Shown here: in pieces, positions 10,051 to 19,445 of the stretch
Numbering within the stretch: position 1 is the first letter of the stretch
Layout: each line of letters starts with the position of its first letter
Assembly (NCBI RefSeq): GCF_963668385.1
Contig: NZ_OY764327.1
Location: forward strand, 1,984,001-2,048,000
DNA: 64,000 bases
Origin: an uncultured Carboxylicivirga sp.
GTDB lineage: Bacteria > Bacteroidota > Bacteroidia > Bacteroidales > Marinilabiliaceae
Direction: 5' to 3'
The notes under the pieces: model-generated
What the model was told of the DNA's origin: nothing
The model's input: the letters and a program-made list of their open reading frames with translations, nothing else
Database searches by the model: none
Made by a program: the position numbers and the translations under genes

Positions 10051-10067
10051 GGCACGGGGTTTGGCAT
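10051..10067 (+). promoter_or_regulatory. Sigma-54-like promoter box 1
   Basis: GGCACGGGGTTTGGCAT matches GGYAYGRGRTTTGGCAT, shared with 32061-32077. GGCACG fits the -24 element exactly. The -12 element reads TTTGGC, leaving 11 bp between GG and GC instead of the usual 10. The GC lies 76 bp from the palindrome centre and about 27 nt before the adaptor ATG. This gives a leader of roughly 15 nt. Confidence 0.55.
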
Positions 10068-10091
10068 GGTATTACCAAATACGAATAAATA

Positions 10092-11342
10092 ATGGACAGA
10101 CAACTCGAACAAAAGCCTTGGTGGAAGAAGAACTTAAAATGGATTACCGGTGTAATCATTTTCTTAATGTGTTGTATCTATTTTATTGCTTTTGCCGATC
10201 ACCGAAGTAGTGTAAAAATGGATAGTGATCGTATTACTATTTCATCAGTTGAACAAGGCGATTTTCAGGATTATATAAGTGTGACAGCTACTGTTGAACC
10301 CATCAAAACCATTTATCTGGATGCCATTGAAGGTGGGCGAGTTGAGTCGATTTTGCTCGAAGAAGGCAAAATGGTTGAAAAGGGTGATCCTATTGCCCGA
10401 TTAAGCAATACCAACCTGATACTTGAAATTTCGAATAATGAAGCCAATGTGGCTCGTGCCATCAACGAGTTGCGTACTGCCCGTTTGCAAATGGAAATGA
10501 ATGCCATGGAATTGCAAAACCAGATTGTTAAGCTGGGTGGCGACTTATTTCTTCAGAAACGTAAGTATACCAATTCAAAAAACTTCTTTGCCGAAGGATT
10601 AATATCAGAAGATGAATATTTAAAAGATAAGACTGATTTTGAAGCTTCGGAACGTCAGATGACTTTATTGAAAGAAAGTTTTAAACGCGATTCGATCTAT
10701 CGAAAAATACAAATTGAAACATTGGAGAGTTCTGCAGAGCGTATGGAAGAAAATCAAGACATTATTCGTCAGCGATTGGATAACTTAACCATTAAAGCTC
10801 CGGTAACGGGGCAATTGGCAGCATTAAATCTGGAAGAAGGTCAGGTGATAAGTTATGGAACGCGCGTTGGTAAAGTTAATGTGCTGGACGATTTTAAGCT
10901 AAAAGCCAAAGTAGATGAACACTATATTTCGCGCATTCATAAAGGATTGAAAGGAAGTTGTCAGTTCCCTTCGGGTGATATCGAAGCCGAATTAACCAAA
11001 GTATATGCCGAGGTGGTTGAAGGTAAGTTTGAAGTGGATCTGACCTTTGACGAAACGATGCAAAAAGCCTTACGCATTGGGCAAACCAGTTACGTTAAAT
11101 TGCAATTGGGCGATCCTGTTCAGTCCATTTTACTTCCACGTGGTAGTTTCTTCCAAAGTACAGGTGGCCAGTGGGTATTTGTGTTGAATAAAGATCGTAC
11201 GGCAGCTTATAAACGAGCCATTACCATTGGGCGTCAGAATCCAAAATACTTCGAAGTATTGGATGGATTGCAACCCGGCGAGGAAGTGATTACCTCGGGA
11301 TACGAAGTTTTTGGCGATAATGAAGTGGTAATTTTAAACTAA
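10092..11342 (+). CDS. HlyD/MacA-type periplasmic adaptor (membrane fusion protein) of the permease array
   Basis: 416 aa. A short cytoplasmic N-terminus is followed by one membrane anchor (~17-35), then a barrel-sandwich/lipoyl half-motif (V-T-A-T-V-E-P, G-G-R-V-E-S-I-L-L-E-E-G). Next comes a long coiled-coil hairpin (~125-235), the second lipoyl half (I-K-A-P-V-T-G-Q-L-A) and a beta-barrel/MP domain. It should bridge the inner-membrane ABC permeases to an outer-membrane channel. No TolC-like gene lies in this locus, so that partner must be shared. It is the first gene of the array, 28 nt before the first permease, and the only adaptor for ten permeases. Confidence 0.9.
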   Translation: MDRQLEQKPWWKKNLKWITGVIIFLMCCIYFIAFADHRSSVKMDSDRITISSVEQGDFQDYISVTATVEPIKTIYLDAIEGGRVESILLEEGKMVEKGDPIARLSNTNLILEISNNEANVARAINELRTARLQMEMNAMELQNQIVKLGGDLFLQKRKYTNSKNFFAEGLISEDEYLKDKTDFEASERQMTLLKESFKRDSIYRKIQIETLESSAERMEENQDIIRQRLDNLTIKAPVTGQLAALNLEEGQVISYGTRVGKVNVLDDFKLKAKVDEHYISRIHKGLKGSCQFPSGDIEAELTKVYAEVVEGKFEVDLTFDETMQKALRIGQTSYVKLQLGDPVQSILLPRGSFFQSTGGQWVFVLNKDRTAAYKRAITIGRQNPKYFEVLDGLQPGEEVITSGYEVFGDNEVVILN

Positions 11343-11370
11343 ACTCGAACAACGAACTCACAACTATAAT

Positions 11371-13773
11371 ATGTATCTATTAAAAATAGCCTTCCGAAAT
11401 CTGTTTCAAAAACAGCAACACTCTATTACTCGCATTATCTCATTAGCTGCCGGTTTAGCTTTTGGGATATTAATGCTCTCTGAGGTTTTTTATTATTATA
11501 GTTTCGATAGTTTTTATCCCGAAGCTGGTAGAGTTTATGTTGTTCAATCCAATGCCAGACTGTCGGATGATAATGCTGAAATGGATGTATGGGATCGTAC
11601 CAGTGGAGCAATTGCCCCGGGAATGAAGGATGAAGTGCCAGGAGTGGAAGTGGCAACACGATTAAATTCGATTGGCAACCTGATTTTTTATACTGCCGAT
11701 CAGAAAAGTTACAAAGGGCGGTGTGTGCTGGCCGACGAATATGTGTACGATGTTATTCCCCGCAATATGTTGGTAGGTAATGCTAAGGAAGCGATGCTAA
11801 AGCCTTCGAACTGTATTATCTCAAGTAAAATTGCGGCTTCGATGGGGGATGATGCGGTTGGTAAAGTAATTGAGTTTAGAAAATATCCGGGAGTTCAACT
11901 AACAGTTGCCGGCGTGTTTGAAGCTCTTCCTGAAAACAGTAATTACAAGTACGATGTGTTAATATCAATGTCGTCGATTGCTCAGTTTTTTGATTGGGAT
12001 GGATCAACCAATTGGTTGGGTAACGACCGGTATTACAGTTGTGTAAAACTAGATGCTGGCGTTAATCCAAAAGACCTGGCACCAGCTATTCGAAAAATGC
12101 AGGAAAAACATCAGGATATCATAAAACTGGAGCAAGATCATGGTGGTGAACTGCTGAAATATACATTAATGCCTATTCAAAAAGTTTATGTGAGTAGGAT
12201 ACAGGGAATGGTAATCATTTTAAGTACCATCGCACTAGCAGTGTTGTTTGTTTCGTTGATGAATTATGTATTGCTAACTTTTAGTAGCTTGATTAATCGG
12301 GCTAAAAGTTCGGCTGTTTATAAAACTTGCGGAGCCACATCCAACGACCTAAAAAAAATTATATTTACCGAATCGTTTGTGTTTTTTGTATTAGCCCTTT
12401 CTGCAGCTCTGGTAATTTTAATGGCTGTAAAACCCCTTGTCGAAAATTTAGTGGCTCATAGTTTAGAGGCAACGTTAAACAAGTATGTATTGTGGCCAAT
12501 AGTAGGAGTTTTAATCATCTTTGTTCTTTTATCAAGTTACTTTCCCGGGCGATTTTTTGCGAATATTCCGGTGTCTGCCGCATTTCGCAATTACAAGCAA
12601 AAGAAGAATAAATGGAAGTTAGGATTGCTTTCGTTCCAATTTATTGGAGCTTCTTTTATCCTGACTCTTCTGGTTGTGGTAACTCTTCAGTATCATAAAA
12701 TGATCAATGCCGATCATGGTTATCGTTCCCAAGGTGTTTATTACTGTTCCACAAATGGAATTGACGGAAGTAAACTGAATATGATAATGAATGAACTTCG
12801 GAAATTACCCGAAGTTGAAAAGGTGGGTATGGGCGAAGAAGTGCCGGTTTATCAGCAATCAGGAAATAATATTTACTCGCAAGACGGCCAGAAAGATCTG
12901 TTTAATATAGCCGACTTTTATAGTGCTGATGAAAACTACTTATCCATTCTTGATATAGATGTCACCAATGGCCGTGATTTTTCTACAAGCGGTATCAACA
13001 ATAACGACGTTTTTATTAGTAAGAAGTGTGCTGAGTTATTAAAAATTCACAATCATTGGGAAGATGGTGTAATTGGGAAAGAAATTAAGGTTTCGGAACA
13101 CCAAAGATCTACTATTAAAGGTGTATTCGACGATTTTATTATAGGTTCTATTGTAGAGCCGGATAAGCGACCATCCGTATTTTTTTATCAGTCGGAAGAA
13201 GGATTCATCAGACAAAAAGAGAAATATTCTTCGATGGAGTTTAAGCTTTTGGTTCAGGCAAAAACAGGTATGGAAGCTAATATCAGAAATAAAATAAAGC
13301 AAGTGGTTGATATGGCTTTACCTAATAAAGATGCCGTTGTAAGAAGTCTGGAAGATGAGCAGTTTAATGGTTATCAGGCTCAATTAAGTTTCCGAAATGG
13401 TATGTTGGCAGGTAATGTGGTGGTATTTCTCATCACTATTATTGGTTTGATAGGTTATACTTCAACAGAAACAACCCGACGTAGTAAAGAGCTGGCCATT
13501 CGACGAATCAGTGGAGCTTCAATATCAGATTTAATAATCAACTTTATTTTAGAGCTACAGTATTTGGTTTTGCCATCGTTGCTGATAGGCTTGGGACTGG
13601 CATGGTTTATACTTACCAAATGGATGGAATCGTTTGCTCAAAAAATGCCTTTGCAGTGGTGGATCTTCTTGCTGTGCAGTATAGGTATTTTATTAATGGT
13701 GGCCATTATTGCAATGATTAAGTATTCGCGCATTGCCTCGCGTAATCCGGTTGAATCCCTGAGATATGAATAA
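11371..13773 (+). CDS. Two-module FtsX/MacB-type ABC permease 1
   Basis: 800 aa, no ATPase domain. The architecture, shared by the other nine permeases, is TM1 near residues 20-42, a large MacB-like periplasmic domain, three TMs (~275-395), a linker, TM5 (~425), a second periplasmic domain, and three C-terminal TMs ending in a short tail. It is the most divergent member of the first block: the conserved K-E-I-G-I-R-K-V-N-G-A-K stretch reads K-E-L-A-I-R-R-I-S-G-A-S, and the tail is N-P-V-E-S-L-R-Y-E. Relatives work as mechanotransmitters in MacB-like export or in lipoprotein handling. The substrate is unknown. Confidence 0.9.
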   Translation: MYLLKIAFRNLFQKQQHSITRIISLAAGLAFGILMLSEVFYYYSFDSFYPEAGRVYVVQSNARLSDDNAEMDVWDRTSGAIAPGMKDEVPGVEVATRLNSIGNLIFYTADQKSYKGRCVLADEYVYDVIPRNMLVGNAKEAMLKPSNCIISSKIAASMGDDAVGKVIEFRKYPGVQLTVAGVFEALPENSNYKYDVLISMSSIAQFFDWDGSTNWLGNDRYYSCVKLDAGVNPKDLAPAIRKMQEKHQDIIKLEQDHGGELLKYTLMPIQKVYVSRIQGMVIILSTIALAVLFVSLMNYVLLTFSSLINRAKSSAVYKTCGATSNDLKKIIFTESFVFFVLALSAALVILMAVKPLVENLVAHSLEATLNKYVLWPIVGVLIIFVLLSSYFPGRFFANIPVSAAFRNYKQKKNKWKLGLLSFQFIGASFILTLLVVVTLQYHKMINADHGYRSQGVYYCSTNGIDGSKLNMIMNELRKLPEVEKVGMGEEVPVYQQSGNNIYSQDGQKDLFNIADFYSADENYLSILDIDVTNGRDFSTSGINNNDVFISKKCAELLKIHNHWEDGVIGKEIKVSEHQRSTIKGVFDDFIIGSIVEPDKRPSVFFYQSEEGFIRQKEKYSSMEFKLLVQAKTGMEANIRNKIKQVVDMALPNKDAVVRSLEDEQFNGYQAQLSFRNGMLAGNVVVFLITIIGLIGYTSTETTRRSKELAIRRISGASISDLIINFILELQYLVLPSLLIGLGLAWFILTKWMESFAQKMPLQWWIFLLCSIGILLMVAIIAMIKYSRIASRNPVESLRYE

Positions 13774-13820
13774 AGATTCAAAGTTGTTGGCTTTAGCATA
13801 TAAAAGATAAAAAGATACCT

Positions 13821-16181
13821 ATGATAGGTTTTAAATTACTCATACGATCAATAAAGAAAAATAAACTGCACTCCTTCATAAGTATTGTAGGATTAGGTAT
13901 TGGATTAGGTTGTGTTCTATTACTATCGTTATTGTGGCTACATAATAAGACATTCAACCAGTCTGTGCCCGATTATCAGAATGTGTACAGGATAGTACGC
14001 GGTAATCGATCCATGACTTCTTATCCGCTGGGACAAAGTGTGAATGAAGTGAGTCCATTTGTTGATAACTATTTTCGCTTTTATCAGAAAGCTAAAGTCG
14101 AGATAAAGCTTTCGGATAATCAATTGGTTAATTGTGAACGCATGGGATTTTCAGATGCTTCCATATTTAACATGTGGGGTGTGAAACTTAGTTCAGGTAG
14201 AGCTGCCGAAACCAAGACTGAAATTGCGATTTCGGAAAATATGGCCAAAAAATTATTTCCGAAAACTTTAGCTGTTGGTCAACAATTGAATGTGCAGGTA
14301 AATGAAACCTTCATACCACTATCTGTTTGTGGTGTATATGCTGATTTTCCCAATAACTCAACACTTGATCCTGAATTTATCGCTCATATTGATCTTTCAG
14401 AAGAAGCAATGGGGTTTGATCAAAAGAAGTACGGTGTTTATAATAATTCAAATGGAAATTTTGATGGTTGGAATTACTCTCGTTTTCAAACCTATATTCA
14501 TGTTGCAGAAGGTTGCAATGTTAAGGCTGTACAAAAATCATTAGAACAATTTAAGGCTTTAACCAATAGTGAAAAACTTAAGTCGATAGATTATTCTTTA
14601 CAACCACTAAATGATGTTTATTTGTTTTCAAGTAATCTAACTGATGACTTATACTCACGTACCGGAGATGCTCAGGATCTCGTTTATAACATTGCAATTT
14701 CTTTGTTGATTTTACTTATTGCGATCATTAATTATGTATTTCTAACCAAATCAAAATTTGATTCGCGTTTAAAAGAAATTGGTGTTCAACGGGCCATGGG
14801 AGCATCTCGTTTTTTGCAAAGCAAACAAATCATTTTCGAATCGGTAATGATGGTTTTGTTTAGTCTTATTCCGGCAGGAGTAGTGTTGTTTATTGGAATA
14901 CCGTTTGTCAATTCAGCATTAAATCAATCATTAGGATTTGAAATATTCAATAATGTTCAAAGTTGGATTGTGCTTCTTTTATTAGTTCTATTTACGGGCG
15001 TAATAACAGGATTGATCATTGCTTATGATACACTAAAGATTCCATCTTTTTTATTGTTAAAAGGGGAAAAAAGAAAGGTTACCAATTCTAATATTTGGAG
15101 CAATTCAGTAATAAGTATTCACTTTATCATCTTCATTGTTTTAATATCGGGTTTATTAAGCCTCAATAAGCAACTTAGCTATGTTTTAAACGATTTTGAG
15201 GGAATTAATCCCAACAACGTTTTAGTGTTTGAACTAAATTCGGATAAGCTAAGTGAGCGGTATACTTATATAAAAAACGAAGTTGATAAAATCCCAGGGG
15301 TTCTTGCTTCTGCCGGGTCATCATTTATTCCTCCGTTTAATGATTTTCTGCCATTAACATTAAAAGATAAAGAAGGTAATGGTATTCCTTTTGATGGTTT
15401 GATAATGGGAAAAGGGATGATTGATTTGCTGGGTATTAAGGTGGTTGATGGCGAAAGCTTTGGTGATTTTTCCACAACCGAAACCAACATTATTTATAAC
15501 GAGTCAGCAGCTCGAAAATATAATTTAAAGGCAGGTGAATTATTTAGTGGATGTATGGTTAAAGGCATCGTTAAAGATTTTAATGCACATTCGATGCATA
15601 ATCTTATTCAACCAATGGCCATTGTTCAACAACAGCCTGATCAATTACGATTATTGGTTGTAAAGACTGATGGAACCAATAATGCATTGATATCAAATAA
15701 TATTAATAAGATTCTAAAGAGTGCTGAGCCAGATCAACTTGTTAACAGTTATTTGCTAACAGATCAGATTAATCAATTTTATTCATCCGAAAAGAGTCAG
15801 GCTAAATTGTTAAACGCATTTTCATTACTGGCCATTATCTTATCTGTGATGGGATTGTTTGGCATGTCGTTAAATCTAGTGTTACGCAAAACAAAAGAAA
15901 TTGGTATCCGCAAAGTTAACGGTGCCAAAGTGTCCGAAATCTTAGTCTTGCTAAATAAAGACTTTATAAAATGGGTATTCATCGCCTTTGTAGTTGCTAC
16001 TCCCATTGCTTACTATGCCATTGATTTATGGCTTCAGAACTTTGCTTATAAAACAGAACTTAGTTGGTGGATATTTGTCCTTGCAGGAATACTGGCTTTA
16101 GGCATAGCATTGTTAACAACAAGCTGGAAAAGTTGGAAAGCTGCAATAGGTAATCCTATAGAGGCATTGCGATATGAATAG
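13821..16181 (+). CDS. Two-module FtsX/MacB-type ABC permease 2
   Basis: 786 aa, 47 nt after permease 1 and built the same way. Its C-terminal cassette has the common form (K-E-I-G-I-R-K-V-N-G-A-K-V-S-E-I-L), but its codons differ from those of permeases 3-6, so it is outside the recently homogenised group. The tail is N-P-I-E-A-L-R-Y-E. It is followed by a 165-bp gap holding a large hairpin, before the first ATPase. Confidence 0.9.
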   Translation: MIGFKLLIRSIKKNKLHSFISIVGLGIGLGCVLLLSLLWLHNKTFNQSVPDYQNVYRIVRGNRSMTSYPLGQSVNEVSPFVDNYFRFYQKAKVEIKLSDNQLVNCERMGFSDASIFNMWGVKLSSGRAAETKTEIAISENMAKKLFPKTLAVGQQLNVQVNETFIPLSVCGVYADFPNNSTLDPEFIAHIDLSEEAMGFDQKKYGVYNNSNGNFDGWNYSRFQTYIHVAEGCNVKAVQKSLEQFKALTNSEKLKSIDYSLQPLNDVYLFSSNLTDDLYSRTGDAQDLVYNIAISLLILLIAIINYVFLTKSKFDSRLKEIGVQRAMGASRFLQSKQIIFESVMMVLFSLIPAGVVLFIGIPFVNSALNQSLGFEIFNNVQSWIVLLLLVLFTGVITGLIIAYDTLKIPSFLLLKGEKRKVTNSNIWSNSVISIHFIIFIVLISGLLSLNKQLSYVLNDFEGINPNNVLVFELNSDKLSERYTYIKNEVDKIPGVLASAGSSFIPPFNDFLPLTLKDKEGNGIPFDGLIMGKGMIDLLGIKVVDGESFGDFSTTETNIIYNESAARKYNLKAGELFSGCMVKGIVKDFNAHSMHNLIQPMAIVQQQPDQLRLLVVKTDGTNNALISNNINKILKSAEPDQLVNSYLLTDQINQFYSSEKSQAKLLNAFSLLAIILSVMGLFGMSLNLVLRKTKEIGIRKVNGAKVSEILVLLNKDFIKWVFIAFVVATPIAYYAIDLWLQNFAYKTELSWWIFVLAGILALGIALLTTSWKSWKAAIGNPIEALRYE

Positions 16182-16299
16182 TCTTTTTTGTCACCCCTCT
16201 GACTCCCTCAACGGGGAAGAACCAGACAAAAACTATATGCACCGTATTGATAGTCCCCCTTGGAGGATTTAGGGGTAAATGGAAGTTAAGAAAAGACTA
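16179..16299. repeat. Large intergenic hairpin inside the array operon
   Basis: The outer arms TAGTCTTTT (16179-16187) and AAAAGACTA (16291-16299) are perfect inverted repeats. Within them ACCCCTCTGACTCCC through CAACGGGGA (16193-16217) pairs imperfectly with 16254-16276 (TCCCCCTTGG through TTTAGGGGT). The left arm overlaps the stop codon of permease 2. It may be a mobile-element remnant, or an mRNA hairpin that lowers expression of downstream genes relative to the adaptor. It lacks a terminator T-run. Confidence 0.5.
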
Positions 16300-16346
16300 T
16301 GTGAAATCCATCGAAATAAAAATATAATACAATTAAAACCAAAACC

Positions 16347-17045
16347 ATGATACAACTGAACGACATTTTCAAGTACTACGATAACAAGTTTCAACGCAGT
16401 TATGTGTTAAAAGATTTTTGCCTGAACATCAACGAAGGCGAATTTGTATCCATTATGGGCCCCAGTGGAGCTGGTAAATCAACCTTGTTAAATATTATTG
16501 GTATGCTGGACGTGGCTGACGACGGCGAATATTTCTTTATGGATCAGCCGGCACATAAGTTGAGCGATAAAAAGAAAGTGGAATTTCATCGAAATTATGT
16601 AGGGTTTATTTTTCAGGCCTTTCATTTAATTGATGAAATGACAGTTGCTGAAAATATTGAAACTCCATTGATTTATAAAGGTGTTAAATCGAAAGAACGC
16701 AAAGCTATGGTGGCTGATTTACTCGATCGTTTTAATATGGTTGCCAAAAAGGATTTATTCCCAGCTCAACTATCCGGAGGTCAGCAGCAGTTAGTAGGAA
16801 TTGCAAGGGCTATTATCAGCAAACCTAAATTACTCTTAGCTGATGAGCCAACGGGAAATCTTCATTCCGACCAAGGAAAAGAAATTATGAAGCTGTTGAA
16901 AAAACTGAATGAAGAGGAAGGAATAACCATTATTCAGGTTACGCACAACGAGGAATTTGCTCAATACGGAAAACGTATTATTCGCATCGAAGATGGAATG
17001 AAGAAGAGTGACTTACCTGTGGCTACTTTGCAAGAGCAAGTGTAA
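16347..17045 (+). CDS. ABC transporter ATP-binding protein 1 (LolD/MacB type, non-canonical signature)
   Basis: 232 aa single nucleotide-binding domain. Walker A is G-P-S-G-A-G-K-S-T (38-46), with a Q-loop around I-F-Q-A-F, Walker B L-L-L-A-D-E-P, and the switch His in V-T-H-N-E-E. The signature reads L-S-G-G-Q-Q-Q-L-V-G-I-A-R, with Leu where the family has Arg. The D-loop region reads G-N-L-H-S-D-Q-G, with His where most relatives have Asp. The catalytic residues are present, so it is probably active with altered dimer contacts. It should energise the surrounding permeases and is followed 29 nt later by permease 3. Confidence 0.93.
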   Translation: MIQLNDIFKYYDNKFQRSYVLKDFCLNINEGEFVSIMGPSGAGKSTLLNIIGMLDVADDGEYFFMDQPAHKLSDKKKVEFHRNYVGFIFQAFHLIDEMTVAENIETPLIYKGVKSKERKAMVADLLDRFNMVAKKDLFPAQLSGGQQQLVGIARAIISKPKLLLADEPTGNLHSDQGKEIMKLLKKLNEEEGITIIQVTHNEEFAQYGKRIIRIEDGMKKSDLPVATLQEQV

Positions 17046-17074
17046 TACATTACCAAACCTATAAACCTATACCA

Positions 17075-19405
17075 ATGTTACGTTTCCGACTTTTAATGGC
17101 TATCCGAAATCTATTAAACGATAAGTTAAATGGATCACTTATAATAGGCGGTTTCGCCATAGGGTTTACAGCCTGTATTCTGATTGGGCTATTTCTCTTA
17201 TCGGAGCATAGGGTAAATAAAGTGTTCAGTAATTCAGAGAATATATATCGTGTTTATGATGCTAAAAATAAAACCGAAATGCTGGATTACAGTTTGTATC
17301 CGAAACTTTGGAAGGAATACCCTGAAATTGAAGATGCTTGTCCTATGGAATATAGTAGTGGATTTCCAATTGTGGTAAAAGATGCTAAGTTGGATGTCAG
17401 TGCCAGGTTAGACCAGATTATCGGAACAACAGATAACTTTTTCGATATCTTTTCTGTTAAAGTGATTTCTTGTCTTTCCGATAAACCTTTTGCTTTCGAT
17501 AAATCAATAGTGATTACCGAATCGGTTGCCAAACAAATGTATGGTTCGATAAATCCGTTAGGGCGAACGCTAAAAACTGACTTTTTTGAAGGTACAATTA
17601 CGGCAGTAATAGAAGACTTACCTCGAATGGCTAGTTTTCAAGCTCAACTTATTATCAATACTGACTTCGAAGAATTCCGTTTATCTCAGTCATGTAACGA
17701 TGGTAAATGTTGGTATGTGACACCCCATTTTGTAGCATTAAATAAATCTGTTGTTCCCGAGCAACTTGCTAATAAAATCAATTCATCGATTAAAGATATT
17801 AGTGTTCATGTTGATAGTCTGGCTTTTCAAAATATAGAAGATATTTACCTTTCAAAACTTCAAATGAAGGACGCACATGCCAAAGGAAACTCTAATGTAT
17901 TGTCTGTTTTTCTTGCTATTGGCATCTTGATTTTGCTTCTGTCAAGCATTAACTATATCAATTTTACAATTTCAAGGCAATTCAGTAAACTTAAGGAATT
18001 TGGTATAAAAAAGATTAATGGAGCCAATGCTACAAACCTGTTTTTAGGGGCCCTCATTGAAGTATCGTTGGGAATTATTATTTCTGCCTGCATTGCCATA
18101 TTGCTTACTGCACTTATTTTGCCGCATTCAGCCAGTTTGTTTGGCAAGGAGATTCATTTTGCTGATGTGAATGCGGGAGTGGCTGTTGCTTTAATGCTTA
18201 GTGTAATTGTACTTGTAGTTTTAATGAATTGTATGGCTCCTGTTTATATGTTTACACGTTTTAAAATAATCGATTTCCTTGCAGGGAGCAGTAAGCATAA
18301 CAGAAAACAAATTGGAAGACAAGTCATGCTTACTTTTCAGATGGTCGCATCAATCATACTTATTGCAAGTGTGTTAACCATTTTTAAACAACTTGAATAT
18401 GTAAAACATTTCAATCTTGGTTTTAATGAAGAGCAGCTTGTACGTTTTGATTTACCTTATACCTACGAGTCTCCATCAACCATAAAAGAGGAGATTGGGA
18501 AATTACCATTTGTGGTAAGTAGCACATTAAGTGACGGATATCCCGGACACGTGAAACTTCGGATGGGAAGTGGTGAAGGTGAAAATAATTTTAAGATGCA
18601 CTGTATTACAATCTCAGACGATTATCTGGAAACGATGGGAATTAAACTGAAAGATGGTCGTAAATTTCATAGAGGAGATCAAAACAGGGCATGTTTAATT
18701 AACGAGGAAGCTTATAAGCGTTTTGGATGGAATAGCACAGAAAATAAAATATATCAACAAGGTAGGAATGGAGGTTATCAGGTTCTGGGTGTTGTTGAGA
18801 ATTTTAATACTCAATCGTTGCATGCAGGCATTGAACCTGTCGCCTTATTGTATCGTGCTGACGTTCCTTTTGGAACCCTTTCGGTAAGGTTGGCTCCCGG
18901 TAATGTATCACTTCAGCTTAAAGGCATTGAGCAGGCATGGAAAAGAATTCTGCCACACGAACCTATGTATTTTACATTTTACGATGATCAGTTTCAGGCT
19001 ATGTACCAAAAGGAAGAGCTGTTGGCGCGATCTGTTTCTTTCTTTTCGATTATTGCCATTGTGTTAACATGTATGGGGATTTTGGGACAGATTCTGTTAG
19101 TCAGTTTTGCTCGCACCAAAGAAATCGGCATCCGCAAAGTAAACGGTGCTAAAATATCAGAGATTCTTACCCTGCTCAACAAAGACTTTATCAAATGGGT
19201 TGCCATTGCTTTTGTAATTGCTACACCCATCGCCTGGTTTGCCATGAATAAATGGCTCGAGAATTTTGCCTATAAAACCAATCTTAGCTGGTGGATATTT
19301 GCCTTAGCAGGATTATTTGCCTTAGCAATTGCCTTACTAACTGTTTCCTATCAATCGTGGAAAGCAGCTGTGAAAAATCCGGTGGAGGCGTTGAGGTATG
19401 AATAG
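17075..19405 (+). CDS. Two-module FtsX/MacB-type ABC permease 3
   Basis: 776 aa, same layout as permease 1. Its last ~95 codons contain two tracts identical at nucleotide level to permease 4 (19148-19281 = 21528-21661, 134 bp; 19343-19401 = 21723-21781, 59 bp), although the N-terminal parts of the two proteins are only weakly similar. This points to recent gene conversion. The periplasmic domain contains C-N-D-G-K-C, a possible disulphide not seen in its neighbours. Confidence 0.9.
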   Translation: MLRFRLLMAIRNLLNDKLNGSLIIGGFAIGFTACILIGLFLLSEHRVNKVFSNSENIYRVYDAKNKTEMLDYSLYPKLWKEYPEIEDACPMEYSSGFPIVVKDAKLDVSARLDQIIGTTDNFFDIFSVKVISCLSDKPFAFDKSIVITESVAKQMYGSINPLGRTLKTDFFEGTITAVIEDLPRMASFQAQLIINTDFEEFRLSQSCNDGKCWYVTPHFVALNKSVVPEQLANKINSSIKDISVHVDSLAFQNIEDIYLSKLQMKDAHAKGNSNVLSVFLAIGILILLLSSINYINFTISRQFSKLKEFGIKKINGANATNLFLGALIEVSLGIIISACIAILLTALILPHSASLFGKEIHFADVNAGVAVALMLSVIVLVVLMNCMAPVYMFTRFKIIDFLAGSSKHNRKQIGRQVMLTFQMVASIILIASVLTIFKQLEYVKHFNLGFNEEQLVRFDLPYTYESPSTIKEEIGKLPFVVSSTLSDGYPGHVKLRMGSGEGENNFKMHCITISDDYLETMGIKLKDGRKFHRGDQNRACLINEEAYKRFGWNSTENKIYQQGRNGGYQVLGVVENFNTQSLHAGIEPVALLYRADVPFGTLSVRLAPGNVSLQLKGIEQAWKRILPHEPMYFTFYDDQFQAMYQKEELLARSVSFFSIIAIVLTCMGILGQILLVSFARTKEIGIRKVNGAKISEILTLLNKDFIKWVAIAFVIATPIAWFAMNKWLENFAYKTNLSWWIFALAGLFALAIALLTVSYQSWKAAVKNPVEALRYE

Positions 19406-19445
19406 GGTTTTGATAGTAACATGTGCATAGACTTAGTAGTTTAGG

